Assembly: GCA_035610835.1 (NCBI GenBank)
Contig: CM069446.1
Coordinates: forward strand, 73,827,062-73,891,061
Source of the DNA: Ophiura sarsii
Taxonomy: Eukaryota; Echinodermata; Ophiuroidea; Amphilepidida; Ophiuridae
Reading direction: 5' to 3'
Length of the DNA: 64,000 nt
The position numbers and the translations under genes are program-made. Positions within the stretch are counted from its first letter, which is position 1. Every line of letters begins with the position of its first letter. The notes beneath the pieces are model-generated. The model did no database searches. It saw only the letters and a list, made by a program, of their open reading frames with translations, and was not told the origin of the DNA. Of the stretch, positions 45,241 to 57,132 are shown in pieces.

Positions 45241-46175
45241 ACTAAATTTTACGCTGAATGGTTTGATTAATATTGGCAGGCGGGGATATTAGCATGGGAT
45301 ATGATGAAAAGGTGCATTAGAAGGGGAGGCATGCGAAGAACATGAGCACGTTTGGAGTGTCGGTCGGGCTATATACATGTATATATAACGCGTATAGGCT
45401 ATACATTGACGGGAAATCTGATATTTTGGAGGTAACTAGTATTGATATGCTTTTTTGAACCTAAAGTTTTTCAACATCGCAATTTTAAATCAAGAATTCA
45501 TACATATCAGTATGCAAAACTTCTTTCTGGCATAGGCCTAGGCCTATATAAAAAGCCAATATTGATTGGAAATAAAGTGATTGCTTTTCAATAAAATATC
45601 GGTCAAAAGTACTCACCAAATCGTACAAAAATTGACAAAATCCGATTCTTAGGGGGGGGGGGCACATCCCCCTTGTGCTCAACATCTTTCTTGCATTGAT
45701 TATAAATGAAGAGGTGGCTTTTCGATACAATTTTGGTCAAAAGTATCCACCAGATCGCACCAAATGAGTTCGAAAATTTGAAGAAGAAAAAATCAAATTC
45801 TGAGGGGGGCACATATCCCCCCCCCCCCCCCCCCCCCCCCCCCCCGTCCGCGATTTTTGAAACCATTTGCTTTAATTAAAAAATATATATATATTGGAAA
45901 TGAAGAGGTGGCTTTTCGATAAATTTTTGGTCAAAGTATACACCAGATCGCACCAAATCATAAGTTCGAAAGTTAATTTTTAAAAATCACATGCGAGGGG
46001 GGAACCCCCCACCCTCCCCCTGTTGCGCGGAGTCACGGTGCTGCGCAAGTCCCTTTAGATTTGGAATTTATGCATGATAATGATTTCGATTTTTAGCCGA
46101 ATTTTCGATATTGAGATATCGCCCAGCATTATATTTTATATGCTATCTATCCGCAGACCGTAGGCATGCGTGAAA
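45241..46175. repeat. Segmentally duplicated promoter-side block (unit 2)
   Basis: Aligns with 31,476-32,172 plus 34,350-34,798 of unit 1 but lacks the 2.2-kb TIR element. C-run at ~45,818-45,845. No gene seen. Confidence 0.7.
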
Positions 46176-48651
46176 ATGGCAGAGGCAACTTCGTCAGTTT
46201 CAAAAGTAAGTTTTTCTTTGATTGTTCTGTTCCCATCCCTGAATTCTATTTTAAATGGATATCTTTATGAAAGTTACCATTTTCTCATTTTACAGGGTTC
46301 TTTTGTGTTTAAGCCAGTCAAGAAATCGAAGAAACAACTGGACCCAAGTAAGTCAGTCATATTATTATTGTCACTACTACGTCACAGTCATGCATTAAAC
46401 TGCATTTAACAAAAGAAAGTCATACTTTGTTTAGGTCCTTTAAAGTAACTTTCGATTATGTTTTTACCAAACAGGCTAGATAGAGATTTGGATAAATCTT
46501 TTCGGCACATTTTGATACCAAACTTAAGGAATATATGACATGAATTATGGGGCGAGGTGGCGCAGTCGGTTAGAGCGTTGTACACTGCTGCGCACCGTGT
46601 ATCGGAAGAGCTATCCCTGAGCACGTTAAAAGGTTACAGACTCCTTCGTAAAGAGTAGGGGATCATCCCGGTCTGTATCTGTACACAAAATTCCATAAGT
46701 ATTCCTATTAAGGTTCCATGCAGGGATACGCAGTGCGACTATATTCATATGAATTCTGCACTTTATCGGAAGAAGAAAGACAGCATGAAACTAACAAGTG
46801 TATTACAGTGAACAGCACCACCCTGTTGGGAGGCGAGCTCAAACGCGTGACCATAGCCAAAGCCGAAAACGCCCATCCATATTCACCACCCGATTCATTT
46901 ACCGCAATGGTTTTGAGTTTGCAACTACATTCATGGACTATAGTTACAATTTATATTATTTAATTACAATTTGACTTTAAAAACATTATTTCTTTCTTTT
47001 ATATTCCCTCATAGCAATGCAGTCACCATCTTTAATACGCGATGTTAGAAATCCGGTTAGAAAGCACCTGAAGCCTTTTGCTTCTAAATATAACATTCAT
47101 AGATTCTTCAGTAACTTTGACAGATATAAGATACATCAACGACGTCATGAGAGGCAACTACGCAGTTATACATGTAGGTTCAAAGTTTCATCCATCAGAT
47201 GGCAAGAGGTCAACACTTTTGGTCAGACATTTCAGCAGGTCAGGTCTGAAAAATGTCATACCAAAGAGAAACCATACACATGTCGATATGCATACTGTTA
47301 TAAGAGTTTCTCTGATCCAAGTCATAAGACCAGTCATGAAGGGATTCACCCAGGGATTCATAGTAAAGAGAAAACATACCCATGTGCAACCTGTGACAAA
47401 AATTGTTCCACTTTGGGTAAAAAGACCAGACATGAAAGGATTCATATTAGACTTAGAGAAAAAACATACCAGTGTGGGCTCTGTAATAAGACTTTTTCTG
47501 ATTTAGGTAAACAGACAAGTCATGAAAGGATTCATACTAAAGCAAAACCATACCAGTGTGCATATTGTACCAAGACTTTCTCTTATTCAAGAAGTAAGAC
47601 CAGACATGAGCAAGATGAGAGGAATCATACTAAAGAGAAACCATACAAATGTTCATTCTGTGATAAGTGTTTCTCTCGATCAAGTGATAAGACGAGACAT
47701 GAAAGGATTCATACTAAAGAAAAACCATACCAGTGTGCTCTCTGTGATAAGACGTTTTCTGATTTAGGTAAAAAAACAAGTCATGAATTTAAGATTCATG
47801 CTAAAGCAAAACCATACAAGTGTGCATATTGTACCAAGACGTTCTCTCATTCATCGGATAAGAACAGTCATGAAAGGATTCATATTGAAGAGAAACCATA
47901 CAAATGCTCATTCTGTGATAAGAGTTTCTCTAGATCATGGCATAAGACCGGTCATGAAAAGATTCATACTAAAGCAAAACCATACAAGTGTGCATATTGT
48001 ACCAAGACGTTCTCTCATTCATCGGATAAGAACAGTCATGAAAGGATTCATATTGAAGAGAAACCATACAAATGTTCATTCTGTGATAAGAGTTTCTCTC
48101 AACCAGGTCATAAGAACAGACATGAAAGGATTCATACCAAAGAGAAACCATACCAGTGTGCATATTGTAACAAGACTTTCTATTGTTCAAGTCATAAGAG
48201 CAGCCATGAACGAATTCATACTAAAGAGAAACCATACCAGTGTGCATATTGTAACAAAACTTTTTCTCATTCAGGGTATAAGAACAGTCATGAAAGAATT
48301 CATACTAAAGAGAAACCATACAAATGTTCATTATGTGATAAGAGTTTCTCTCAATCAAATAGTAAGACCAGACATGAAAGGATTCATACCAAAGAGAAAC
48401 CATACCAGTGTGCATATTGTAACAAGACTTTCTATTGCTCAGGTCATAAGAGCAGCCATGAACGAATTCATACTAAAGAGAAACCATACCAGTGTGCATA
48501 TTGTAAGAAAACTTGTTCTCATTCAGGGGATAAGGACACTCATGAAAGAATTCATACTAAAGAGAAACCATACCAATGTTCATTATGTGATAAGAGTTTC
48601 TCTCAATTAAATAGTAAGACCAGACATGAAAGGATTTGTGATAAGAATTAA
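46176..48651 (+). CDS. C2H2 zinc-finger protein, unit 2 (longest intact copy)
   Basis: Exon 1 46,176-46,205 (MAEATSSVSK), exon 2 46,296-46,347 (GSFVFKPVKKSKKQLDP plus one base), exon 3 47,015-48,651 with TAA. The predicted protein is 572 aa. About 16 C2H2 fingers follow a degenerate N-terminal part (FSNFDRYKIHQRRHE keeps only the helix half of a finger). Pattern is C-x2-C-x3-F-x5-K-x2-H-x3-H with linker HTKEKPY. The usual core Leu is Lys in almost all fingers (Gln in one) and the TGEKP linker is TKEKP. Small extra residues disturb some linkers (HPGIH, IRLREK, EQDERNH), and the last finger ends HERIC without its final His. Presumably a nuclear nucleic-acid-binding protein; no effector domain such as KRAB is visible. 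It may already be decaying like its paralogues. Confidence 0.8.
46549..46740 (+). mobile_element. tRNA-derived SINE-like insertion in intron 2 of unit 2
   Basis: GGGGCGAGGTGGCGCAGTCG followed by GTTAGAGCG is a classical SINE/tRNA box A head. The box B region is degenerate. Units 1 and 3 lack this segment between AAGGAAT and GACAGCATGAAACT. A possible 7-bp duplication, ATGAATT, flanks it (46,541; ~46,749). Confidence 0.6.
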
Positions 48652-49644
48652 TTGTTCCACTTTGGGTAAAAAGACCATACATGAAATATTCACATTAACG
48701 GGAAATCATACCAATGTGTTTTCTGTGATTGGGTTTTTCTGATTTAGGTAATAAGACAAGTCATGAAATGACATACTAAAGAAAAACCATACCACTGTAC
48801 ATATTGTACCAAGACTTTCTATCATTCAGAGAATAAGTAAAGTCATGAAAAGGACTCATACTAAAGAGAAACGATACACATGGTCATTCTGTGATAAGAG
48901 TTTTCAAGTCCCGATCAGGTGAAAAGAAGATCAGTCATGAAAGGATTCATACTAAAGAGAAACCACACTAGTGTGCATATTGTAACAAGACTTTCTCTCG
49001 TTCAGGGGAAAAGAACAGCCATGAAAATATTCTTACTATAAAAAAAAGAGAAACCTAATGTTCATTATGTGATAAGAGTTTCTCTCAATCACATTTTAAG
49101 ACCAGACATGAATAGATTCATACTAAAGAGAAAACATACCCCATGTGCAACCTGTGACAAAAGATGTTCCACTTTGAGTAAAAAGACCAGTTATGAAAGG
49201 ATTCATATTAAAGAAAAACCATACCAGTGTGCTCTCTGTGATAAGACTTTTTCTGATTTAGGTAATAAGGCAAGTCATGAAAGGATTCATTCTAAATAGA
49301 AACCATACCAGTGTGCATATTGGGACCAGACTTTCTCTCATTCAGGGGATAAATCAGTTATGAAAGGATTCATACTAAAGAGAAACCATGCATACAAAGA
49401 TCCGTTCTGTGTAAGAGTTTCTCGCATTTAAATAGAAAGACCATTCATGAATAAAGGATTCATACAAAAGAGAAACCATACCAATGTGCGCTTACTTCGA
49501 TGAGAGCTTCTCTGATTCAAGTAAAACGACCAAACATGAAATAAAATAATAACAACGTGCTCTTGCGAGTTTTTTAGATTTGTAATAAGACTAGTCATGA
49601 AAGGATTCATACTAAAGAAAAAAACATACCAGTGTGCATATTGC
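48652..49644 (+). pseudogene. Decayed zinc-finger tail of unit 2
   Basis: Past the stop, finger-like pieces continue in shifting frames with stops, for example KPYQCALCDKTFSDLGNKAS near 49,210-49,290 and CATCDKRCSTLSKKTSYE near 49,145-49,200. The ancestral array was longer. Confidence 0.75.
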
Positions 49645-50164
49645 ACCTCGATTGCTAATGTGCATGTGGTCAGGTCAGAATCGAATACGCACGGGAGCCT
49701 AGGCTGTGGAAAGATATCGTTGCCGGAACCGGTGAGGAAGCGATCGATTTAAAATGGTGAGGGCGCTGTTTAGGTGCCCGTAGCGGAAAAGTTTGTCTAG
49801 ATTGGTCCAGAAAAATCAAGTTTAATAAAAAATTCAACACATATCTGAGACATTCATGCGAAATAAAAACTTCCAATATTGTTAATGGGGTAAAAACACC
49901 GTTTGAAAAATGGCCTAAATGCGTGTATTTCAATGGGGAAATTATTTAGTGGTGTGCCCCCATAAGTGTAAAAGCGCCAATTTTCGCGCGCTACGCGCAC
50001 ATTTGTTTCGTTGGTATTGTCTTGTCTTGTCGATTCACTTTTATTTCTTACCCCTGCCAATATAAAAAAAAACCTAGGCCTCGCAACTGGCATGGCATGC
50101 TGGACCCCCTGGATACGCCGACTGTGATCTTGCGCTAAATGTAAGCAATCAAGATGAATATTTA
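49645..50164. repeat. Post-array segment shared with unit 1, then spacer
   Basis: 49,645-49,810 matches 40,970-41,150. The remainder has no recognisable gene. Confidence 0.45.
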
Positions 50165-50420
50165 GCATGCGAGTGGCTTAGTTCCTAATCCAACTATTTA
50201 TCCCCCCCCCCCCCCATTCCCCATAGATTAACACATATAGTACAAACCCAGGGGGGTTAAAAAAGTTTTTCACTTTGTTCAAAAAAAGTTTTCCAGCTTG
50301 TAAGGGGGGGGGGGGGGGGGGGGTGTCAAAAAAGTTAAGACACCGACAAGTGCAAGTTGCCCAGCCCACCCCACCAAAGTATTTCTGAACACTCCCTTAG
50401 TTGAATGCGTGTTCTCAGTC
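50165..50420. repeat. Segment duplicated at 61,826-62,090
   Basis: GCGAGTGGCTTAGTTCCTAA ... TCCAACTATTTATC (C-run) ... GGGGGGTTAAAAAAG ... ACACCGACAAGTGCAAGTTG recurs in unit 3 with much shorter C and G runs. Confidence 0.7.
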
Positions 50421-50629
50421 ACAAGGTTGACGAGTATCGCCGAACTAACTAGTTAAGAAAATAGAAACATTAAAAATCTAAAAAAAATCGTTAACAAATA
50501 TGTAGAAAAAATTGTTAAAAGCAATACGTAGGCCTACGGGCTGCTGAAACAAAGTACTAAGTTTGTTTTGCCTAATATATTAACAATCTCAAAATCTTCT
50601 ATAAAATAAAAATACCAATAGAAAAAAGG

Positions 50630-50700
50630 GAAGCTAGATTCGAACCTGTGACCTCCGATTTAGGAGGGTCTACATGCAATTAGTAAGAAGAAACACAAAT
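50630..50700 (-). repeat. tRNA-like fragment (box B and hairpin), duplicated at 63,645-63,720
   Basis: On the minus strand CCTCC..GGAGG forms a hairpin followed by ACAGGTTCGAATCTAG (box B-like). No convincing D-arm. Probably a tRNA-derived repeat. Confidence 0.35.
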
Positions 50701-50765
50701 AAGCTAAGGTTCAACCTTGGACAAGAGAGGGGGAGGAACACAACGCTATCTAACCTCGTTAACTT

Positions 50766-51022
50766 CCCGGGGGGAGGGGTACTCACGTATGTCAGGTATA
50801 CGGGGATGTGCCGCTCCAGTGGGTCGCTTTTTCATGAGACATCCTTAGCCATGGGTAGGCTTTTCAGTGAAAAATCCTTAGACATGGGTCCTGTTTTCGC
50901 GATTTTCGCGAAAATTTGCCAAAATTAGGTCTATTTTCGCGAAAAATCACCCTTAGAAATGGGTATGGGTTTTGAATCTCCAGCGGCACACCCCCGACCA
51001 AACCAAATCCGAGTACCCCCCC
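50766..51022. mobile_element. Second C/G-tipped MITE, opposite orientation
   Basis: Flanked by GTTAACTT (50,758-50,765; 51,023-51,030). Ends CCCGGGGGGAGGGGTACTC and GAGTACCC(C)nGG. The interior is the complement of 30,198-30,514 (GGTCCTGTTTTCGCG, GTGCCGCTCCAGTGGGTCG). Confidence 0.85.
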
Positions 51023-51030
51023 CCCCCCCC

Positions 51031-51590
51031 GGGTTAACTTAACTATTTTTTGTTTGTTGTTGGCCTAAACTGCCTCTTTTGATTTCGTTTAAGTTTTGAT
51101 TACGAGATCAGACACTATTCTATCATATCTAAAATGATTGGTTGACAGGAAGGTCAGGCGATTTAGAGGTGAAGAATAACTTAATTAGAGTCGAGCCAGG
51201 AATGAAAATGAAATTTCTAAAACCAATTTGGTCTCACATGAGAAAATAGGTCAAACCTATGTGCTTATATAAAATTTAGATGGACTGAAAGCAGAAATCC
51301 TCTTCTTTCCAACCATGTCTTTATTATTCTTGGATAGAGATAAACAATGCGTTTATAACTATACAGACAAGATTGGTTATTGATCTTGTATTGAAATTAC
51401 AGTTGTTGGAAATTCAATAAAGCATAAACCAGCCATAAGTTTTAACGGGTTCGCCGTCGGACAAGTTTTCAACTCAATAGATAACCCAGGATTCAAAATA
51501 GCGCGCTATTCAATGTTCTCATATACAGTATTTACACCTCTAACTGACATGCTGAATGAATGATGATTATCGATTGGCCATTAACTATAA
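51031..51590. repeat. Segmental duplication block (end of unit 2)
   Basis: Aligns with 41,166-41,680 and 63,781-64,000. No gene. Confidence 0.7.
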
Positions 51591-52120
51591 TAACTTTACA
51601 CTGAAAGTTTGGTTGGGCGTAGATACAAATGCCTAACTTTACAATGAAAGTTTTGATTGGCGGCGATACAATGCCTGACTTTACAATGACACGTTTTGAT
51701 ATAGGGTAGATACAAATGCTTAACTTTATACCCCGGTACTGAAGTTTTTTGATTGGTGTAAATAATGCATTAAAAATACGTTCAAAAGGTTAAAAGATAA
51801 TTAAATATACAATGTAATAATATACAGATACAATTTAAGCATTAAAAACCTTGGATAAAAAACACACACATTTTTTTTAAAAAGGGTGCATTGCATCCGA
51901 AATTGACCAAAAGTTTTGATTGGTGTCGATACAATGCCTAACTTTACAATGGAACGTTTTGATTGGGGTAGATACAAATGCTTAACTTTACAATGAAACG
52001 TTATGATTGGGGTAGATACAAATGCTTAACTGTATACTGAAGGTTTTTGGTTGGTGTAAATAATGCCTTATGACTTTACGCTGGAAGTTTGTTTGGCGTA
52101 GATACAGATGCTTATGAATG
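51591..52120. repeat. ~42-bp minisatellite with an embedded LINE-tail fragment
   Basis: Same family; around 51,765-51,900 a piece of LINE 3' tail is inserted or recombined, then minisatellite units resume. Confidence 0.65.
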
Positions 52121-52124
52121 AATG

Positions 52125-53345
52125 AAAACGTAAACACGATCAATGCGCTTTACAGGTATTATATATAAAAGATAAGCATATTAAAAAAAAATCAAAATAC
52201 ATTAAAAAAGGTTAAAAGTTAGGCCTAATCAAATATACAATGTAATAATATACAGATAAAATGTAAGCATTAAAAAGAATGGATAAAAAAAAAAAACTTA
52301 AAAAAAAAGAAAAAGGGTGCATTGCATCCGAAATTGACCAAAAAGTTACACCTGCGGAAATAGATGAGTTTTAAGCATCTTTTTTTAAAAGATTTGACAC
52401 TGCATGCGGTGCGTATGGAGAGTGGGAGATCATTCCACAGCCTTGGACCGATATATGAGAAAGCGGTTTCAGTCTTATGTTTGTTTAAAGGTACAACAAG
52501 GCGGAAAGCGTCGTTGGAAGATCTCAAACCAGCTCTTGGACAGACATACGACATCAAAATCTGAGATAAATAGGTAGGCCTTAGATTATATTGACACCAT
52601 ACACACATGCAGCAAGTCTGAGCAAGATCTTGAAGTCAATTCTCTGCTGGACAGGCAACCAATGAAGCTCCCGCAAGAGTGGTTCGCACTTGTGTGTCTA
52701 TTTTTACAAGACTAGACGCGCAGCACGATTCTGAAGTGTTTGAAGGCGCTAAACATTAAACTTAGAAATGCCACCCAAAAGAGAGTTGCCATAATCTAGC
52801 CGGCCGAGGACTAAAGATCTCACCGCATGCGCACAAGTATCGTGATCAATAAAACGACGGATATGACGAATGTTCTGCTGGTGAAAATTAACTGTACGAC
52901 ATATGGAACTGACCTGCAGATCCATTTTGAGAAAGGTGTCAAATGTAACTCCTAAATTCCTGATGGAGGGGGAAGGGTCAATCATCACATATTCACCGAT
53001 CTTCAAGTTAACCTCAGACAACAAATCTACCTGTCGAGGTGAGGAAATGAGGATAAACTCAGTTTTAGTGTCATTCAGCTTGAGCTTGTTTGCCAACATC
53101 CATTTCCCCACCTCATCGTTAGTTTGCTCTGCACATCGTCGAAGTCACATGGCACTTTCGGATTAAAACTAACGTACATTTGGGTGTCTTCAGCATACAC
53201 GTGGTAAGGAGTATTAAAGCGGCGCAGGATGGCAGTCGCAGGTTTGGAATACAGGGTAAAAATCGGTGGACCAGCAACTGATTCTTGAGGAAAACCGTAT
53301 TTCAGTGGATGAACAGATGAGTAACTATCTAAAACACAAACTCTA
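52125..53345 (-). pseudogene. CR1/L2-like LINE fragment (unit 3), best-preserved 3' half
   Basis: Minus-strand pieces: LNDTKTEFILISSPRQ, SIRNLGVTFDTFLKMD, HIRRFIDHDTCAHAVRSL, RLDYGNSLLGG (53,111-52,749), then NLRPTYLSQILM, FRLVVPLNKH and GPRLWNDLPLSIRTA (52,608-52,270). The catalytic YADD reads YAED here. It carries the empty TA site of the element found in units 1 and 2 (AACTGTACGACAT near 52,895). Confidence 0.8.
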
Positions 53346-53359
53346 CGATAGTACGATTA

Positions 53360-54420
53360 TTAGTAATAAACTGCTCACAAAAAGTATCGAAACACTTAGA
53401 AATGATCCAATATATAACGGCTTGAAAGGGTATGCATTAATCGAAGCAAATATCCAAGTGCATAATTTTGTTCTGCGTATTTTTATACCTCGATTGTTGA
53501 GATACGATGTTGCGGAGCGGAGTTATTGTCATTTCAATGATCGTGGGTCAAGTTTCAAAAGTGACACTCATCCCTATTGAAAAGCACGAATCTGATCATT
53601 CTAAACAGTAATGCAAATTAACCTTTTTCTATAGGATGATTGTCACTATTAAAACTGGGCCCACGACCATTGAAATGACAATAGGGAACTTTCGATTTGG
53701 ACGACGGACGCTTCTACGCCCAACGGTAAGATGACACCTCGAGTCATGTGCGCATGCGTCGACTAAGCAATCCGTCGGTCGTACAATTTGTGGGACCTGT
53801 CTTCAGCTTTCGATTTGCTCGACAGACGCTTTTACGACGGTAAACAAAACGTTGCCGTCGTCACCACGACGGTTGTTAATCCCTTACGCGTTGTAGCATT
53901 TAGAGGACCAACGGATGACAAAACTGACGCATGTGCACTTCACTGAATTTCATGTGGCAACTTAAGCGCAAACATGACTATGCATAGCCTTTTTGATAAA
54001 TTATGGTCAAAAACCATACGATTTTCATGGATAAAAAATCATAACTTTTTAACCTCTAGGAGTACGAGATTCGACCTTGTTTTAAAATAAAGCTTTAAGC
54101 CTTTTACATTTTATGAAAATGTTTTCTTATTATTTAAAAATTGAGAAACGCCGTCTATTAATTTACTACAACCACTAGTTGTATTGTTTCACAGCGCAAT
54201 CAATGGAAGATTTAAGAAGATGGTCCTTCTCTCCCTGATGCACGCAATTGTAACTCCAAACGCCCTCATCCCGAATTTTTAGACCTTGTTTAATATTAAT
54301 AAGCATATGCTTATCCGTCGGCTCTGTTAAATTCATGCTGATTGGTTAATATTAACCTCCGTCATTTTATACTGACGTAGATCACCAATCAGTAACCGTT
54401 TCTCATTTTGCAGAATCAGA
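53360..54420. other. Unit 3-specific insert with a foldback
   Basis: Not seen in units 1 and 2. 53,523-53,690 is an imperfect palindrome (TTATTGTCATTTCAATGATC and complement). 53,690-53,850 has a direct repeat around CTTTCGATTTG..CGACRGACGCTT. No gene recognised. Confidence 0.5.
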
Positions 54421-55140
54421 GATTGAATACAAATTCCCCACAAATTCTGAGATCAATTTTGTCTCACATAAAAAGATGCCTAAGACCTGTCTGGTATCTT
54501 ACCAACTTCACTTAGATGGAAAGCTGAAGTCCTCTTCTTTCCAACCCTATCTTTTAAATTATAAACGGAGTTAATCTGGTGAAACTATATTGAAAAAGGT
54601 TTGACTTCTTTAAAATTTATTGGACATTTCTAAGTTTTGTGTGTAGGGGATCGCGGGAATACACAAAAGAGTGTATATTGATTTAGCATTCTCAACTATT
54701 GTCAACAGTAGTACAAAAGTCAATAAAGGTTAATCAGCCATCTACATAATATTGTGTATGATACAAATGCCTAACTTTACAATGACACTTTTGATTGGCG
54801 TAAATACAAATGCCTAACTTCACAACGAAAGTTTTGATTGGCGTATATACAAATGCCTACTTTACACTGAAGGTTTTGATTGGCGTAAATACAAATACTT
54901 TTTTCATTGGGGTAGATACAACTGCTTAACTTAATAATGAAAAGTTTGATTGGCGTAGATACAAATGCTTAATTTATACTGAAGGTTTTTGATTGGTGTA
55001 AATACAAGTGCCTAGCTTTACACTGAAAGTTTTGATTAATTGGTGTAACAAATGCCTAACTTATCACTAAGGTTTTAATTGGCGTATAGACAAAGTACCT
55101 AACTTTACACTGAAAGTTTAGATTGGGGTAGAAAGGGTTT
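54421..55140. repeat. Diverged duplication block and ~42-bp minisatellite (unit 3)
   Basis: 54,420-54,750 is a diverged relative of 41,220-41,540; minisatellite units run from ~54,765 to 55,140. Confidence 0.65.
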
Positions 55141-55353
55141 TGATTGATATAAATAATGACTAAATTTTACGCTGATTGGTTTGATTAATATTGGCAGGCG
55201 GGGATATTAGCATAAAGGTGATATGATGAAAAAGGTGCATTAAAAGGGGAGGCATGCGAAGAACATGAGCACGTTTGGAGTGTCGGTCGGGCTATATACA
55301 TATATGTAGCCTATATATAACGCGTAGGCTATACATTCTGGCATATGCCTATA

Positions 55354-56398
55354 CAGGGTGTCCCAGAAAACTTGCAACTTATTTTGGCAGGGCTCTAGTT
55401 TCTCTTTTAAACATCAGATTGCAGCGATATTTGCACTTTTTGAAGTCTGTGGAATGTTCTCCGCTTACCTTTGAAAAAATAATTACGATTGCTTATTTGG
55501 TTTTCAAATGAGACGCGATCAAAGGCAGGTATGCCTGGAACACGTTCAACCGATTTGGATAAAACCGATGTTACCGCTACGGAGCCCGGTGAATCCCCGG
55601 GGTGAATCACTTTGGAGCGCACTCTCTTTCATCATTTGGTTTGTTAATTAAAATTACATTCTCCTAAAATTTAACAATCAACGTTTATTAAAATTAATGA
55701 AATAAAAAGACTGGTTGTAGAAATCGTAACATTGGATCAGGACTTGATATCTGTGCTGATATAATCGGTTCATTTTTCAGAGCGTGGCAAACCTCAGTTT
55801 TCTTCGAAATGGTTCTCACTAGCTGTTCGACGGCGACCTGAACTATCCATCAGTCTATAGTTGCTATAAAGTCCAAATGTTAATATTTGTTAACATTTCC
55901 TCTAAATAATTGAACGGTATGAGATTTTTCTCCTCGGGTATTTTATTTGGAAAGCTTTCTGAACTTGGTTCGAGCTTTCAGACGCACAGTATGTCACAAC
56001 TCTTTCATCAGCGAGAAGAAAACTGCCATCGTTTTAACATTTTTATTTAGGCAATACACATGTATGTTTATTTTTATTTCTTCATAGCAATAACGTTTTA
56101 TAACATTAATCATTAGCATGTGAAAACAATGTACGTTCCCTAAGACTTCACGCACAATATTTAGGACATTATTGGATTTGTCATCGATTATCGCCAAATC
56201 GGTTGAACGTGTTCCACACATACCTTCCTTTGACCACATCTTATTTGAAAACAAAACTAGCAATCGTAATTATTTTTTCACAGATAAACAGAAAACATTC
56301 TACAGATTTCAAAAAGTGCAAACATCGCTGCATTCCGATGTTCAAAGGTGAAACTAGAGCCCCGCCAAAATAAGTTGCAGGTTTTCTGGGACACCCTG
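55354..56398. mobile_element. TA-target foldback element with CAGGGTGTCCC ends (unit 3)
   Basis: Ends CAGGGTGTCCCAGAAAACTT / complement, flanked by TA (55,352-55,353; 56,399-56,400). Paralogous empty sites at 31,782 and 45,546 (GGCCTATATAAAAAGCC) prove insertion at TA. Arms of ~270 bases are complementary. Related by its ends to 25,242-26,114. Confidence 0.88.
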
Positions 56399-56400
56399 TA

Positions 56401-57132
56401 TAAAAAGCCATGATTGGAAATAAAGTGATTGCTTTTCAATAAAATATCGGTCAAAATTAGGCCTACCCACCAAATCGTACAAAAATTCTGAGGGGGGGGG
56501 GGGGGGGCACATCCCCCTTGTGCTCAACATCTTTCTTGCATTGATAAAAAAACAAAATATCAATTGGAAATGAAGAGATGGCTTTTCCGGGGGCTTTTCG
56601 ATACAATTTTGGTAAAAAGTATACACCAGATCGCACCAAATGAGTTCGAAAATTTGAAGAAGAAAAAAAACAAATTCTGAGGGGGGCACATCCCCGCGCT
56701 TTTGTTAACCCAAGGATACGTTTTTGAACTGTGACCTTTTAAAAATTACAAGTTGGCCAAAATAGACCTGTCCGCGCTTTTTGAAAACCATTTGTACAAA
56801 GAAAATATCAGTAGGCCTATGCTCAATGTTTTGCTTTGATAAAAAAAAAAATATTGGAAAAGAGGTGGCTTTTCGATAATTTTTTGGTCAAAAGTATACA
56901 CCAGAACGCACCAAATAAGTTCGAAAGTTAATTTTAAAAAATAACATGCGAGGAGGGCACACCCCCACCCTCCCCTGTCTAGCGCGCGGAGTCACGGTGC
57001 TGCGCAAGTCCCTTTTAGATTTGGAATTTATGCACTAATGATTTCGTTTTTTAGCAGAATTTTCGATATTGAGATATCGCCCAGCACTATATTTTATTTG
57101 CTATCCGCAGACCGTTGTAGGCATACGTGAAA
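56401..57132. repeat. Segmentally duplicated promoter-side block (unit 3)
   Basis: Aligns with 45,550-46,175, with small indels, shortened G/C-runs and a TAGGCCTA insertion at 56,458. No gene. Confidence 0.7.

Noticed and set aside
53266..53580. 104-codon plus-strand frame
   Set aside because: Begins in antisense LINE sequence and runs into a unit 3-specific palindrome; no family motif or splice context.
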